DNA of 64,000 nt, from positions 26,946 to 90,945 of the forward strand of contig LSSL01000367.1 of the NCBI GenBank assembly GCA_001953115.1. The letters run 5' to 3'. The notes beneath the pieces are model-generated. The model saw only the letters and a program-made list of their open reading frames with translations. It was not told the DNA's origin and did not search any database. The stretch comes from Smittium mucronatum (Eukaryota > Kickxellomycota > Harpellomycetes > Harpellales > Legeriomycetaceae). The translations under genes and the position numbers were made by a program. This document shows, piece by piece, positions 13,768-24,941 of the stretch (its first letter is position 1; every line of letters begins with the position of its first letter).

Positions 13768-14760
13768 ATGAAATCAATATTCTTCATCATTGTTATCTCA
13801 TTTAGATTTTCATTAAGTGATAATTTGGGTATTTTTTCTTTTAAAAAGGCGTGTAGTTTTGAGTCTGGGATTCATACCAACTTAGTAATAAAAAACGGAT
13901 ACTCCAGAGTTGAACCGTGTAAAAAGGATAACAATTTATTCAAAAAAATCGAAAAATCGAAAAACGTGTATTATAGTAAAAATAAATGCTATGATGATGT
14001 TTCTGCTTTAGTATCAGAGAAGCTTTATTATATCAATAATAACAATTCTTATGACATGAGATATATAGTTTCCAGATCAAAGTGGGAATACATTTCTATC
14101 CCACTAACAGAAACGTTGGATTATATTCAGTCTATTACCTTGGATACTCTAGTTAGATCAATATCAATCCCAATAAATTCAATAAATATATTAGATGATG
14201 AAAAATCAGTATATTATCATTTCGAATTCACTGAATCGGTATCCAGGAGACTTAAACTTGAAGAACTTATCTCAGAAAACATTCATGAATTCAATGAACC
14301 TGTAAAGCATAGTTATGGAATAAAAAAAAAAGGTACTGTATTGGTGTGGGATACAAAATGCGTTATTTATAATTGGGGTTCTAAACTATTAGGAAAAGAT
14401 TTATCAAACCAAATTCAAAAATGCTTTCAATATAAAGACCTTTTGAAGGTAAATAATGTAATAGTTAGCGGGGACTATAATAATCAAAGAACCTTGACAA
14501 ATGGAAATGGTTGTAACAAAAAAATATTAAATTCGGCCTATAATATATCTTTTTCGCAATTTGAGGGCATATTAACGCATATATCTAAGAATAATCACAA
14601 TGAGGTAGAATTTATTGGCTCAAATTTATCACTAATTTTTGAAGCAATAGCAAGCGAGGCGAATTTTCAAAAAATTTTCCCAGGTAGAACAGATTACAAT
14701 GTCTATTCATCAAGAAAGGGTTCTATTTTAAAAAGCTTATCAGAATACTTTGAAAAATAA
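13768..14760 (+). CDS. Secreted protein of unknown function, 330 aa, six cysteines
   Basis: This is the only long intact ORF in the first 45 kb. ATG 13768 is followed by a hydrophobic signal peptide (about residues 1-17, then SDNLG), so the product is probably exported. The mature part has exactly six cysteines (29, 51, 74, 198, 219, 249), suggesting three disulphides, no transmembrane segment, and a charged Lys/Asn/Ser-rich composition. A segment around 109-127 (PLTET, then TLDTL) recurs in the decayed sequence at 24942-25282, so this is probably a small gene family. No catalytic motif or known domain is recognised. It has no introns and lies alone in AT-rich, transposon-filled DNA. It may be a lineage-specific exported protein, such as a host- or surface-interaction protein, but that is inference. 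I am confident that it is a real gene and not of its function. Confidence 0.75.
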   Translation: MKSIFFIIVISFRFSLSDNLGIFSFKKACSFESGIHTNLVIKNGYSRVEPCKKDNNLFKKIEKSKNVYYSKNKCYDDVSALVSEKLYYINNNNSYDMRYIVSRSKWEYISIPLTETLDYIQSITLDTLVRSISIPINSINILDDEKSVYYHFEFTESVSRRLKLEELISENIHEFNEPVKHSYGIKKKGTVLVWDTKCVIYNWGSKLLGKDLSNQIQKCFQYKDLLKVNNVIVSGDYNNQRTLTNGNGCNKKILNSAYNISFSQFEGILTHISKNNHNEVEFIGSNLSLIFEAIASEANFQKIFPGRTDYNVYSSRKGSILKSLSEYFEK

Positions 14761-14841
14761 AAAAATAAATTGCTATAATTTTTCAAAAAATTTTATCAAT
14801 ATATTTTTAATTTTTTTTGAAAAAAGAACACACAGTTTTAT

Positions 14842-14870
14842 AAATTAGATTTTTTGAAAAAATCTAATTT
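14842..14870. repeat. Perfect 14-bp palindrome 3' of the secreted-protein gene
   Basis: AAATTAGATTTTTT, one central base, then its exact reverse complement, 82 nt after the stop codon at 14760. As RNA it would form a 14-bp hairpin with almost no loop. It could mark the transcript 3' end or be a chance AT-rich palindrome or a small mobile-element footprint. Confidence 0.6.
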
Positions 14871-15313
14871 TTTTATAAAATAAATATAATAAATTGTGTA
14901 ATAAATTTGATATTTTTTTCTTATATTTTATTCTGATTTTAACGATGAAAAAAAATGGTTTAATAAACGCAAATGTATCGCAAGTTGGATATCATTTTCT
15001 ATTGACGGACTTACGTGTTTTATTTTAAAAAAAAAATGTATTAACTTTTTTTTCTAGTTTAAATTCATTGATTTTTTGTATTTAATAAACTAAAACTGAT
15101 AATTTATTTTAATAATTGAAGTTTTTATTTTTTGAAACTTCAATGCTAAATGTAAAAATTTTTGTTTTAAAAGCTAATTTTGACTGACTATTTTTCATTT
15201 AGATGATATATAAAAACACATTCATTATTTGATAAGAGATATTTTTTAGGTAGCTTCACTAAAATAAAAAAAATAAAAAAAAAATAATTTCGATTTTTTA
15301 TTAATCGTTTTTA
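14871..15313. other. AT-rich intergenic spacer
   Basis: Simple A/T-rich sequence with no gene or repeat recognised, up to the start of the nested inverted-repeat element. Confidence 0.6.
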
Positions 15314-15431
15314 GTATTCCACATTTTTATTAAAACTTTGTCCCAAATCATGGAAATTTTGGCCCAATTATATAAAACCAATATCATATTTTAATAAAGC
15401 CAATTTCCCACTATGATAAGGCCTACCCTCA
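15314..15431 (-). repeat. Left subterminal array: five 21-22 bp units
   Basis: Read on the minus strand, units begin TGAG/TGGG/TATG/TGGG/GGGA and are bounded at 15431, 15410, 15388, 15366 and 15344, followed by a 10-bp partial terminal unit (15323-15314). Shared features are a TGRG-like start and a GGYTTTAT-like core. Such iterations near transposon ends commonly act as transposase-binding sites; that role is inferred. Confidence 0.75.
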
Positions 15432-15693
15432 AATAATTGTGATTTTACCATTTCAGTGTATATTTTTTTTTGAACTTCGATTCTTTCACAATAAAAAATT
15501 ATGTAAAGTGTTAGATGATACGAATTTTAATACTTATAGTTTTATTATTAAGTTAAATGGCGTAACTTATAGTATAGTTTTAGGTAGTTTTTTTTTTGAC
15601 TAATATAAATAAAAATTGTATAATTTTATACTATAAGTTAATGGGTGTCAGAGATATTGACCAACTGCAAATTTGATCTATTAGATTAACCAA

Positions 15694-17771
15694 ACAGTTT
15701 TTAAAAAGTTTTTTAGAAAAAATAGGCAGATTTTAAATTATTTGCAAAACTAGTCGGGTTTTAAATTTGATTTCTATTTTTAGCGAATGGATTCACTGAT
15801 TAAATTTAAATCCAATTTATGAACAGTAAAGCAAACAGATGGATTCAATCTGCTCTATATGCATTTACTTAGATATTATCATTGGAATTAGAGGAACATC
15901 ATAATGTGACCAGTTTTAATTAAAATTTAGCTCATTTTATGAAAATTGATAATACTATATCATAATAGGTAGAGAATGGTTAGTCGGGATTTTTTTTTCT
16001 TTTAAAGAAACTTAATTAGATTAAGCTAAGCAAGATTATTTTCAAAAACACATTCAAAATACTCAGAAATACACTTACTTAAATAAAAAGTCATTTGATT
16101 TATCGAAGATCAGATGTTTAAAATCAAACATTATAATAGGTTTTCGAAAAGGTAAAGAAATAGTAAAATCCGAACCAAATTAAAATAATGATTACAAAAT
16201 TAACTTGAAATCAGTTTCAAAGATATTAAAGTACCAAATTAGCTTCATTTTATTAAAAACCTTAGACAGTTAAATGATATTTACAGTATTTATTAAAACC
16301 CACGCATTCTTATTCTTATAGCAGTTAGTGTGGGCATAAATAATATTATCTAAAGGAAACTCTATACATATTTTTTTTAAAAAAAAATGCTTTAAGGTGG
16401 GAGCTTAGTTTATTTAATAAAAAAGGACTCTTTTATAAATTTTATTCTTTATAAATATTTCTAATTCTCTGAAAATTCCCCCTTGAAAAACGAATTTTTG
16501 TTTATCGTTAAAGCAAACATTAAAACTCAATCGAATTCTATTGAAATACTACCACATATTTTTTCAAATTTTGATTTATGATGGTGGTGTTTACTGCTAT
16601 TCTTTATCATCTGATTATATTTCAAAAAATCCTCAATGAAATAATATTTTTTGAAAGCAAATCAGTCTTAGTTAGATGAATTGTATAGATAATATAAACA
16701 ATTTTGAATCATCTAAACCATGGAACCTATTTATTTTTCAAATTAAAATTTATTATAATTATTACTAATGGTGTTAAAATTCAACAATAATTCTATGGTT
16801 TGATAATTCTATGGTTTTTTTTACTAAATTATAAATTGGAACGCTATTAATATATAAAATTCGCCATTTTAATAATAATAAAGATCGTAAATATACCAGG
16901 AAAGGTCTTGAGTCTCTATATTAAGTATTTTTAAGTATTAAGTATACATTTTTTAGCAAATCTACTGCTTAGGAATGTTAAAGGTGGTAAAATAATAGAA
17001 AAAATTCTTAGTTATGTTTTTATGCTAATATTTCATAATTTATATTTAGCACTTGATATTCTGATAAATCTCAAATCTTGTTGAGATAATTATTCTTAGT
17101 GTCGAATTGATAGATTTGTTATAAAAACAAAATTTTCGAAAATATACCTTAAAAAGTTGCTAAAAAATACTTTTGTTGGATATTTTATAATCAAAGCATA
17201 TAATAGAGCAAAATGAATTAGATTTATTTAGCAACTTAACATAATGGCAGTGAAAGAATTCTTTTTTTTATAGCTGGTTCTAGACAAGAATTGAAGTCAA
17301 AACTTTAATAGTTTGTTTATTTTATAAGATTAAAGCTCAAAGTGTATACTTAAATAATGAGAATCGTTGTTCCGAAATCATTTAACCCATTTATGAATTT
17401 CATATTCTAAACTGAATTTTTTTAAAAAAATTATCTTGTTGAGCTCAATCTAATTAAGTTTATTAGAAAAAAAAATCCCGAATCACCATTCTCTACCTAT
17501 TATAATATAGTATTATCAATTTTCATAAAATGAGCTAAATTTTAATTAAAACTGGTCACATTATGATGTTCCTCTAATTCCAATGATAATATCTAAGTAA
17601 ATGCATATAGAGCAGATTGAATCCATCTGTTTGCTTTACTGTTCATAAATTGGATTTAAATTTAATCAGTGAATCCATTCGCTAAAAATGGAAATCAAAT
17701 TTAAAACCCGACTAGTTTTGCAAATAATTTAAAATCTGTCTATTTTTTCTAAAAACCCTTTTAAAAATTGT
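15694..17771. mobile_element. Inverted-repeat element with ~350-bp arms nested in the foldback-like element
   Basis: Left arm about 15694-16043 and right arm about 17424-17771 are reverse complements with scattered substitutions and small indels. For example, the segment with GACTAGTTTTGC near 17712 mirrors the segment near 15744. The interior (16044-17423) is AT-rich without an ORF, so the element is non-autonomous. No matching direct duplication is visible at its borders. Its arms are more diverged than those of the neighbour at 17846-20448, suggesting an older insertion. Part of its arm (GCAAAACTAG near 15744) loosely resembles the 30-bp unit of that neighbour. Confidence 0.65.
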
Positions 17772-17845
17772 GATTTGTGTACAAATAGAAACTAAGATTT
17801 CCCAAAATACAAAAATTTATGTTCATTTCTTATTAATTTATTTAA

Positions 17846-20448
17846 GGGCTAATTGCAAAAATGATCAGGTTTTCAGAAATATTTGCATAAATGATCAGAT
17901 AATTGAAAATATTTGCAAAGGTGATAAAATTATCAAAATGTTGCCATTTATAGAGCGAAAATTAACGATGATTTTTTTAGAAAAATAGAATTGGCTTAAA
18001 CATAATACCAAAAAAAAAATACGTTTTTAATATCACATAAAATCGCCAATATGGGATTATTCTACTGGGATAGACTAGTTTAAATTATATTTTTCGACTA
18101 TTTATCTTGACACTTCATTGAGGGGATAATAAAAATATCTAAGGGTTAAATTTTGAAAAATAAAAAAGCCTAATTAATCTCTTGAAAGCCGCTTTTATAT
18201 TCATAAAACCTTTTAAAATACAAAAAATAAATTCAGTCAATTTTCTGTAAACTTCTAGCTGTTTTTCCATCTATCCCAAGCTGCTTTCATAATTTTTTTA
18301 TTATTGGGTTGAATCAGCAAATTTTAACAATATTATTGAATCTTGGTTTTTATCGGGTATTTTACGCTCATATTAGCCAAATGAAGATGAGAGTTGAATT
18401 TAGCAATAAATAATAAAATTTCGTTGTTTCAAAAAATCTTTTGGGCATAAAATCGGGTTTTTAACGATTTTTGTTACAGGATCACAATATTTGAATATAC
18501 AAGGAACATATAAATTTTTTTAATAAAATGAGAGGTGGAGATGAAGCTTATTGAAATATAATTATTCAATCCTATCGTCCTTCGTTACTTGAAAGGATAA
18601 AGATTTTTCTGGTATCTAGCTAATATCTCTTATAGAATTCTAAATTAGTTCTAATTTTATTTTTCCAGAGCTCTAAAAGATTATCGGAATTTTATTATTA
18701 TTTAATAACTTAAAATTGAATATTTAGGTATTTTTAATATCTAAGCCTCGCTTTTGTCTTTATTCCATTAAGTTCATCCTTAATATTTATTGATGTATCA
18801 AAATACTTTGCTATGATCCTTAGAATATAATATAAGTTATTATTAACTAATTTAAACAATCCAAAACCTTAGATCTTTTTATGAGTAAAATTTTTAATTT
18901 AAGGTCTTATGGTATTATTATGAGTTATAAAATGTGTAATAATAATATCCAACGATAGAGTAAAAATAATCAAAATGAAAAAACTAAACAAACCTCTCTC
19001 AGATATTTATGTTTAATATTTACAGGAGCTAAATTTTAATTTTACCTGAATCAAATGTCAAAATATCCAGTGGTCTAAAAATAAATAACAAAATCAAATA
19101 AATCAAATCTGTTCTAAAGCTCTTAAAAAATATCCTACTTTTAATTTATTTTAAATACGAATATCTTTCGAGGATTATTATGGAACTTTAATATAAGAAT
19201 TTTAAACAGCTCTCTTTTTTTTTAGTAAATTAACAATTTGAAGCATGTTCTTGTTTTATTATAACTTATCTTTTTTAAATATTTTTTGATGATCTATGAC
19301 GAGGACATAAGATTCTTCTTTTAATATATATTTTTAAATTATATATGCAAAATATTAGTCATATTTGAAAGAAAACACCAAAAAGAAAACTAATATTTTT
19401 TTATGATCGAAATTTGTTTAATAATTTTCTTTTTTTTGGAAAAAAATGACTTACTAAACGATTCTATAACTACAATATATAAATTTCACTATTTTTAGCA
19501 TGCAATACACATCAATATTGATCCTATTATAAATTGATTCAATATAATAATAGCTAAGACTTTTCATTTATAAAAGGTACTTAGGGATAACAAACATTAA
19601 ACCCTTGTATTTAGAAATATCAGTTGATATTTTGCTCACGCATTTTACATATATATTATTTTAACTATTTAAATATTGATTTAAGATACCATTAGTTATG
19701 CCAGATGTTAGAAAAAAACTATTCTATTTGAATTTTCTAGAATAAAAAGATGATTAGGCATACAGATTTTAAATCTTGATGAATAAATATCATTGATTTG
19801 TCAAATGAATTAATTTATTTTTTTGAATCCGAAATATCTATAAGTTCAATTTCTCTAAACTACTTCAGAAGAATGATATATAAAGATAAAGATATTTATT
19901 TTATCGCCTTCATTTGGCTAATATGAGCGTAAAATACCCGATAAAAACCAAGATTCAATAATATTGTTAAAATTTGCTGATTCAACCCAATAATAAAAAA
20001 ATTAGGAAAGCAGCTTGGGATAGATGGAAAAACAGCTAGAAGTTTACAGAAAATTGACTTAATTTATTTTTTGTATTTTAAAAGGTTTTATGAATATAAA
20101 AGCGGCTTTCAAGAGATTAATTAGGCTTTTTTATTTTTCAAAATTTAACCCTTAGATATTTTTATTATCCCCTCAATGAAGTGTCAAGATAAATAGTCGA
20201 AAAATATAATTTAAACTAGTCTATCCCAGTAGAATAATCCCATATTGGCGATTTTATGTGATATTAAAAACGTATTTTTTTTTTGGTATTATGTTTAAGC
20301 CAATTCTATTTTTCTAAAAAAATCATCGTTAATTTTCGCTCTATAAATGGCAACATTTTGATAATTTTATCACCTTTGCAAATATTTTCAATTATCTGAT
20401 CATTTATGCAAATATTTCTGAAAACCTTATCATTTTTACGATTTTATC
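17846..20448. mobile_element. Non-autonomous MULE-like element: 541-bp inverted arms, 9-bp target duplication
   Basis: Left arm 17846-18386 and right arm 19908-20448 are both 541 bp and almost identical when one is inverted (only a few substitutions seen, for example near 18236 and 18290). The element is bordered by the same 9-mer TTTATTTAA at 17837-17845 and 20449-20457. Long terminal inverted repeats with a 9-bp duplication are the classical signature of Mutator-like elements, and a MULE transposase relic lies at 42.5-43.7 kb. The interior (18387-19907) has no ORF. The outermost ~11 bp of the two arms disagree (GGGCTAATTGC versus GATAAAATCGT), which is unusual. The 9-mer is AT-only, so chance is not excluded. 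Confidence 0.7.
17852..17940 (+). repeat. Subterminal 30-bp tandem repeat, three units, in the MULE-like arm
   Basis: Units of 29, 30 and 30 bp start at 17852, 17881 and 17911, each beginning ATTTGC or ATTGC and containing TGATCAG or TGATAAA. The inverted copy is in the right arm at about 20354-20440. Their position just inside the termini suggests transposase-binding sites. Confidence 0.65.
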
Positions 20449-20659
20449 TTTATTTAAAGTTTTCAAAAAGTAGATGAAAATTTTCGTAGTTTATTATTAA
20501 TTATTTCAATATTCACAAGGTCAAGTTATAATATTAAACCTAAGGGCAAAATAAATGTGAAAAAGCTACATCCTCTAACACTTTAACCTCTTTTTCACAG
20601 TGAAAGAATTGAAGTTCGAAAAAAATTATGTATCCTGAAATAGTATAATCACACATATT

Positions 20660-20854
20660 TGAGGGTAGGTCTTATCATAGTGGGAAATTGGCTTTATTAA
20701 AAAGGGAAGCCGTAACTATTAAAATGAGAAGTTTTATTTATTTACATGGGAAATTTTATTTATTAAAATGAGATATTGGGTTTATATAATTGAGCCAAAG
20801 GTTTACTTGTTTGAGCAAAAGGCTTCATTGTTTGAGCAAAAGGCTTTATAAAAA
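20660..20854 (+). repeat. Right subterminal array: nine 21-22 bp units
   Basis: Units start at 20660, 20681, 20703, 20725, 20747, 20769, 20791, 20812 and 20833, nearly all beginning TGAG or TGGG, with a GGCTTTAT-like core. A 10-bp partial unit (20855-20864) ends the element. Units 7 to 9 are most alike, suggesting recent local amplification on this side. The left array has only five. Confidence 0.8.
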
Positions 20855-20864
20855 TGGGGAACAC

Positions 20865-23800
20865 ATTAATTTTTTAATTTTAGCATTAATTTAAATTTCA
20901 AATGGTTTATATAACCGAAATTTTTTAAAAAAAAATCTTTTCTTTTTCATAAATAAAATATAACTACTGCAATTTTTAAAAAAGATATGGATTTGAATTC
21001 TTTAAAAACATGTGATTTTTGTTTAGAAAATTCAAATATGTAAAATCATTACTTCTCAAAAAAATTAAATAAATTCCAAAAACAAAAACAAAATATTATA
21101 ATTATCATATAGTATATGCTCTTGCTCAATAATACCCATATCGTCTAAAATATTAAAAAATCATAATAAAAAAAATCAAATAATTTAAAAAATAGATATT
21201 AAACTCTAATATGTCTTCCTATTTATATACGCCTAAATTCCATTATTATAAAGCAGGAAGATTTTTTATCATCATATTTCTATCATTTATTTTTTAACCA
21301 ATACAATAATTATAAAGATCACTTATTTTGAATAAATTTCTCTTCAGGCAATATTTATTGGTGTTAATTACTTGGATCTTGAGAGATAGTTGAATATCAA
21401 TTTTTTTATCTGCGTATTATGGATTATAAATAAATAAATCCACATTGTTTTTTTTCTTAATTTTTTTTTCAAAAATTTAATGAACTATTTATTTAAAAAA
21501 TATATATATATTAAAAAATAACAGCTATAATTTATTTTGTGTGCATAATCTAAATAAGATCAAAATGGAATTATAATAGGAATTTTTGAAAAAGCAAAAT
21601 CTTATTAATATATACAATACGTTTTTACTAGTCAATATTTTCTTTTTTTTGAAATAAAATATTATTGTGCTGATAAATACTTTATTTAAAAAAACTTAGC
21701 TGTTTTTTATTAGTGTGATATAGAATATTGTAATAAATTATTAAATATAATCAAAAAATATTTTTTATATTTATATAAATCATTCATCTAAATTATTTGA
21801 ATGTAGATTTTATTCGTTTTTTTTAATATTTTTTTATTTATTATTTATATTATAATTAATCCCAGATAAACCTATATGTTTAAAAAAATTATAGTTAAGA
21901 TGTAAAAATTCTAATTAAATCCACATATTTTATTATAAAATTATTTTTATAAACTTTAGTTATTTCTATAAATTTTTTTCCAATTTAAAGTAGAACAGTT
22001 TTTAAAAAATTAGATTTTAATCAATTTTATTATTAATATATAATTCCTATAGTTATTTAAGCTATTATACTCCAAAAAATGAATACAAAATTTTCACATC
22101 GGAGATTCAATAATTATTCAAAGTATATTTTCTTCATTCTTTAAACATTTTTATTTAAATAATGAAATAAATCAAACGATTTAGTATGACAATATAAGTA
22201 TCTCGTTCTTAGAAAATAATACAAAGAGCTTTATTCTAATTTTATAATAGGCAAATAAGCATTATATATCGTTAATGAATTTTCCGACACTTTTTAATAA
22301 TTAATAATATTATTTTAATTATGGATATATATATAATAGTTTAACGAAAACAATTTTAGAATATATTTTAATTCAAGATAATTGGAAATATGCAGGTGAA
22401 AGTCGATGAATTTTTATTACAGAAAATTTTTTTATTAATTTTTTTGCCTTTGATATTTTAGATTTCTCCTGCTTATCTTGCCCTTTTTTAATAAAAACTT
22501 ATTCTAAATTCAATTTTTTCTACTGTTGGATAATGTGATCGATTTTACTTTCTTTAAAAAAATTAAATTAGAAACGAAAAGAAAAAATATTATTAATTGA
22601 ATAATGCTTAAAATTACTTAGGGAAAAATAAAAATGATACTACAATTTTTTAATCTTTTAAATTATATTTATTTTATAAATCTTATATTAAGTAGAAAAG
22701 TAGATATCTTTTTAAGCTTCCCCATAATACAATTATTTTAATCATCACCTTCCACTACATAATTTTTCTATTCTTGCTAAACTCTTTATAAAAAACATTG
22801 ATATTCAAAATAAAAATTTCTTTTTTCATAAATAATCTAGACCATTGTTTTATTATCAGCACAATAGTAAAATTTAACTTCTGTTCAGTTATAGTACTTG
22901 TTTAAATAATAATGATATAATTTTATTGATTGTATATGATATATAATAGGATATTTTCATTTCAAAAAATATGATCTTAAAGTTTTTATGGAACAGATGG
23001 AGTGGTATATGGAATTTTGTTTGAAGGATATGGATGATTAATATTGAAAGCTTAATGTTTTTTCAATTAGTTTACTAGAAATTTTTTTTAATATGGTTTG
23101 ATAATCAAATTTATTTTAATTCTAACAGAAAGGTTTTTTTAATCGGTAATCGTAAAACCGCTTAATTTTTTATAACTGATAATTATGAAAATGGTTGGCA
23201 ATACATAAACTGTATTTTTTAATTTTTTTTTCACTAGAATATGATCAATGAGTTTCGTAAAAAAAAGATCTAAAATTTAAAATAATTCCTATTATCTTAA
23301 TTTTAATTTACTCTGAATTTTTTTTATTTTATTTCTGGTGAAATTAGAATTAAATCTCTCAAAAATCAGCAAGTTCTACAGAATTTATTTATTTAAATTA
23401 TAATTCATTAACAATAAATATTTTTTAACTGAAAATAAGGTATTTTTGATAGTAAAAACCCCCCGTTTCATTTATACATATCTTTTTAAAACAAAACTTG
23501 AGTTTATTGTTTAAAGATAAATTGTTTTAAACTGAATTTAATTTGTTTACAAGTACTTATTATTTATAATTATTAGATTTTTGGAATTTCAAATGCTAAT
23601 TCTGTTGATATCGGTTTGAGAAAAGTTGGTTTTTTACTAAAGAACTCTTTTCGTTTCAATTTGTTCTTAAATTCACTAAAAATTTAGACGTAAATCTTTT
23701 ATATATATTAAATAAGCACACGCATTGTATTTTTTTATTAATTTCTAATAAAAATTTTAAAACGTAAGGCAGTATTTAAATTTTTAGATTTGAAAGTTTT

Positions 23801-23995
23801 TTAATTTTATCCCTTCATATTTACATTTCTGTAAGTACGCTTTCTTTTCTTATTAGATTTAATTCATTCGGTTAAACCGATAGTTGTTATTTTCTTTTTA
23901 TCAAAGGTCTTCCTCTAGATATACATTTTATGTGAGGAAAACGCAAATCGTCTCATATATGTTTACAAATATTGAAAAAAATTGATCCTATTCAA
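20865..23995. other. AT-rich intergenic desert
   Basis: A/T homopolymer-rich sequence. I find no ORF, RNA gene or ordered repeat in it. Confidence 0.6.
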
Positions 23996-24011
23996 TTATT
24001 ATTTCCTGATT

Positions 24012-24785
24012 ACATATTAAAGTGGTAGGACGCGTTGAGCTTCTAGGTTAAGTTACGTCCTTTTGGTAGTCTGAAGTCTTAGCACGCTACAGGCTGGTAG
24101 TAATATATTTTAATTATACTCGCAGTCTAGTATATAGTAGTTTTGTTGATTCTTTTCAAATATAATAAATTTTATATCATTCGTGTTGGTAGCTAAAAGT
24201 AATTAGTATTTTCTTTCGTGGGCTAGGATCATCACCTGTTAGCCCGTTTAATTCTTAGTAGTGGCATTAACTTACATAATGCTATTGACATGATGGAAAG
24301 CGATCATGGGTTGGTCGAGTCTGGTGGTTATCCTTATGGATTTGCATCAGAGGTGGACGCTTGGCGAGAGGTAGCAGAAGATAGAGATAGTGAAGCTTCG
24401 ACTTCGATCTCTATTTCCGCCCTCGACCTAAGTGAAGACTTAGACCCATCAGTGAATTTGGCGGGAGAACCGATTATGGAAGAACTTGTATCTTCTCTAT
24501 TGGAACTTTCGTTAAACTCTGATCCCAACCCTCCGGTAAGGTTTTCGCCTATTATTCCTATCGAGGGGGCTGTACAAACACTTAGTGTTGTTAGTGCAGA
24601 GGGCAATAGGCGAAGTGTAGATAGGCGGAGTAAGGAGTGATACCTGCCCTAAATTATCTCTGGGTGGGAGCGAAGGATGTACTAGCGATAGTATATTCGA
24701 CGTTGCCCCACCTTTGGCTACACAATAACAATTTAGGGGCAAAGACTTGTACCAGTCTAACTGGTATAAAAATTTCGCTTCAGAC
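24012..24785 (+). mobile_element. Dispersed ~790-bp repeat, copy 1, with coding-derived ORF
   Basis: A patch with markedly higher GC than its surroundings starts at GTGGTAGGACGC. Its second half encodes an acidic, Ser-rich frame from ATG 24290 (MMESDHGLVESGGYPYGFAS, 116 aa to 24640). Beyond a frameshift near 24600, another frame continues (DTCPKLSLGGSEGCTSDS..., ending near 24785). A diverged copy lies at 30240-31030 with the same order of segments, and both alignments fade at the same point (KDLY...). Codon-level agreement between copies (YPYGFASEVDAW versus YPYEFALEVDSW; LDPSVNLAGEP versus LDPSIDLSGEP) shows it was once coding. It may be the 5' part of a retroelement ORF or a discrete non-autonomous element. 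No known domain is recognised. Confidence 0.6.
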
Positions 24786-24941
24786 AATATATATACTCAT
24801 ATAAAATGGATTATTCACGTGTCAGTGAATTTTTTTTTTTGATATGCAGGAGCCTGTACGGTTCGGGTTTAATGGGATAATTATAATGATAAAAGTTAAA
24901 AGGTTATAATAGTTAAAAGTATAAAATATAGGGAATAAGAC

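Larger units (their letters stand above)
15314..20864. mobile_element. Foldback-like inverted-repeat element with iterated 22-bp ends, hosting two nested insertions
   Basis: The two ends are inverted copies of each other: about 15314-15520 on the left and 20567-20864 on the right, with near-matching termini (left GTATTCCACATTTTTAT, right reverse complement GTGTTCCCCATTTTTAT). The outer part of each arm consists of tandem 21-22 bp units: five full units plus a partial on the left, nine plus a partial on the right. The arm length difference (about 90 bp) equals four units. Long inverted repeats built from variable numbers of short tandem units are the hallmark of foldback elements in other eukaryotes. 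Removing the two inner elements leaves only about 0.9 kb of host-element sequence and no transposase, so this is a non-autonomous element. I could not find a convincing flanking target duplication. Confidence 0.7.

Noticed and set aside
17770..17988. 72-residue frame beginning MICVQIETK
   Set aside because: It begins with a TTG start and runs into the terminal 30-bp repeats of the MULE-like element.
15305..20873. Target-site duplication for the outer foldback-like element
   Set aside because: Left flank TCGTTTTTA and right flank ATTAATTTT do not match; ATTAAT occurs on both sides but not flush with the ends.
24334..24787. Minus-strand frames over the 790-bp repeat
   Set aside because: Copy-to-copy protein conservation is in the plus-strand frames, so these are antisense shadows.
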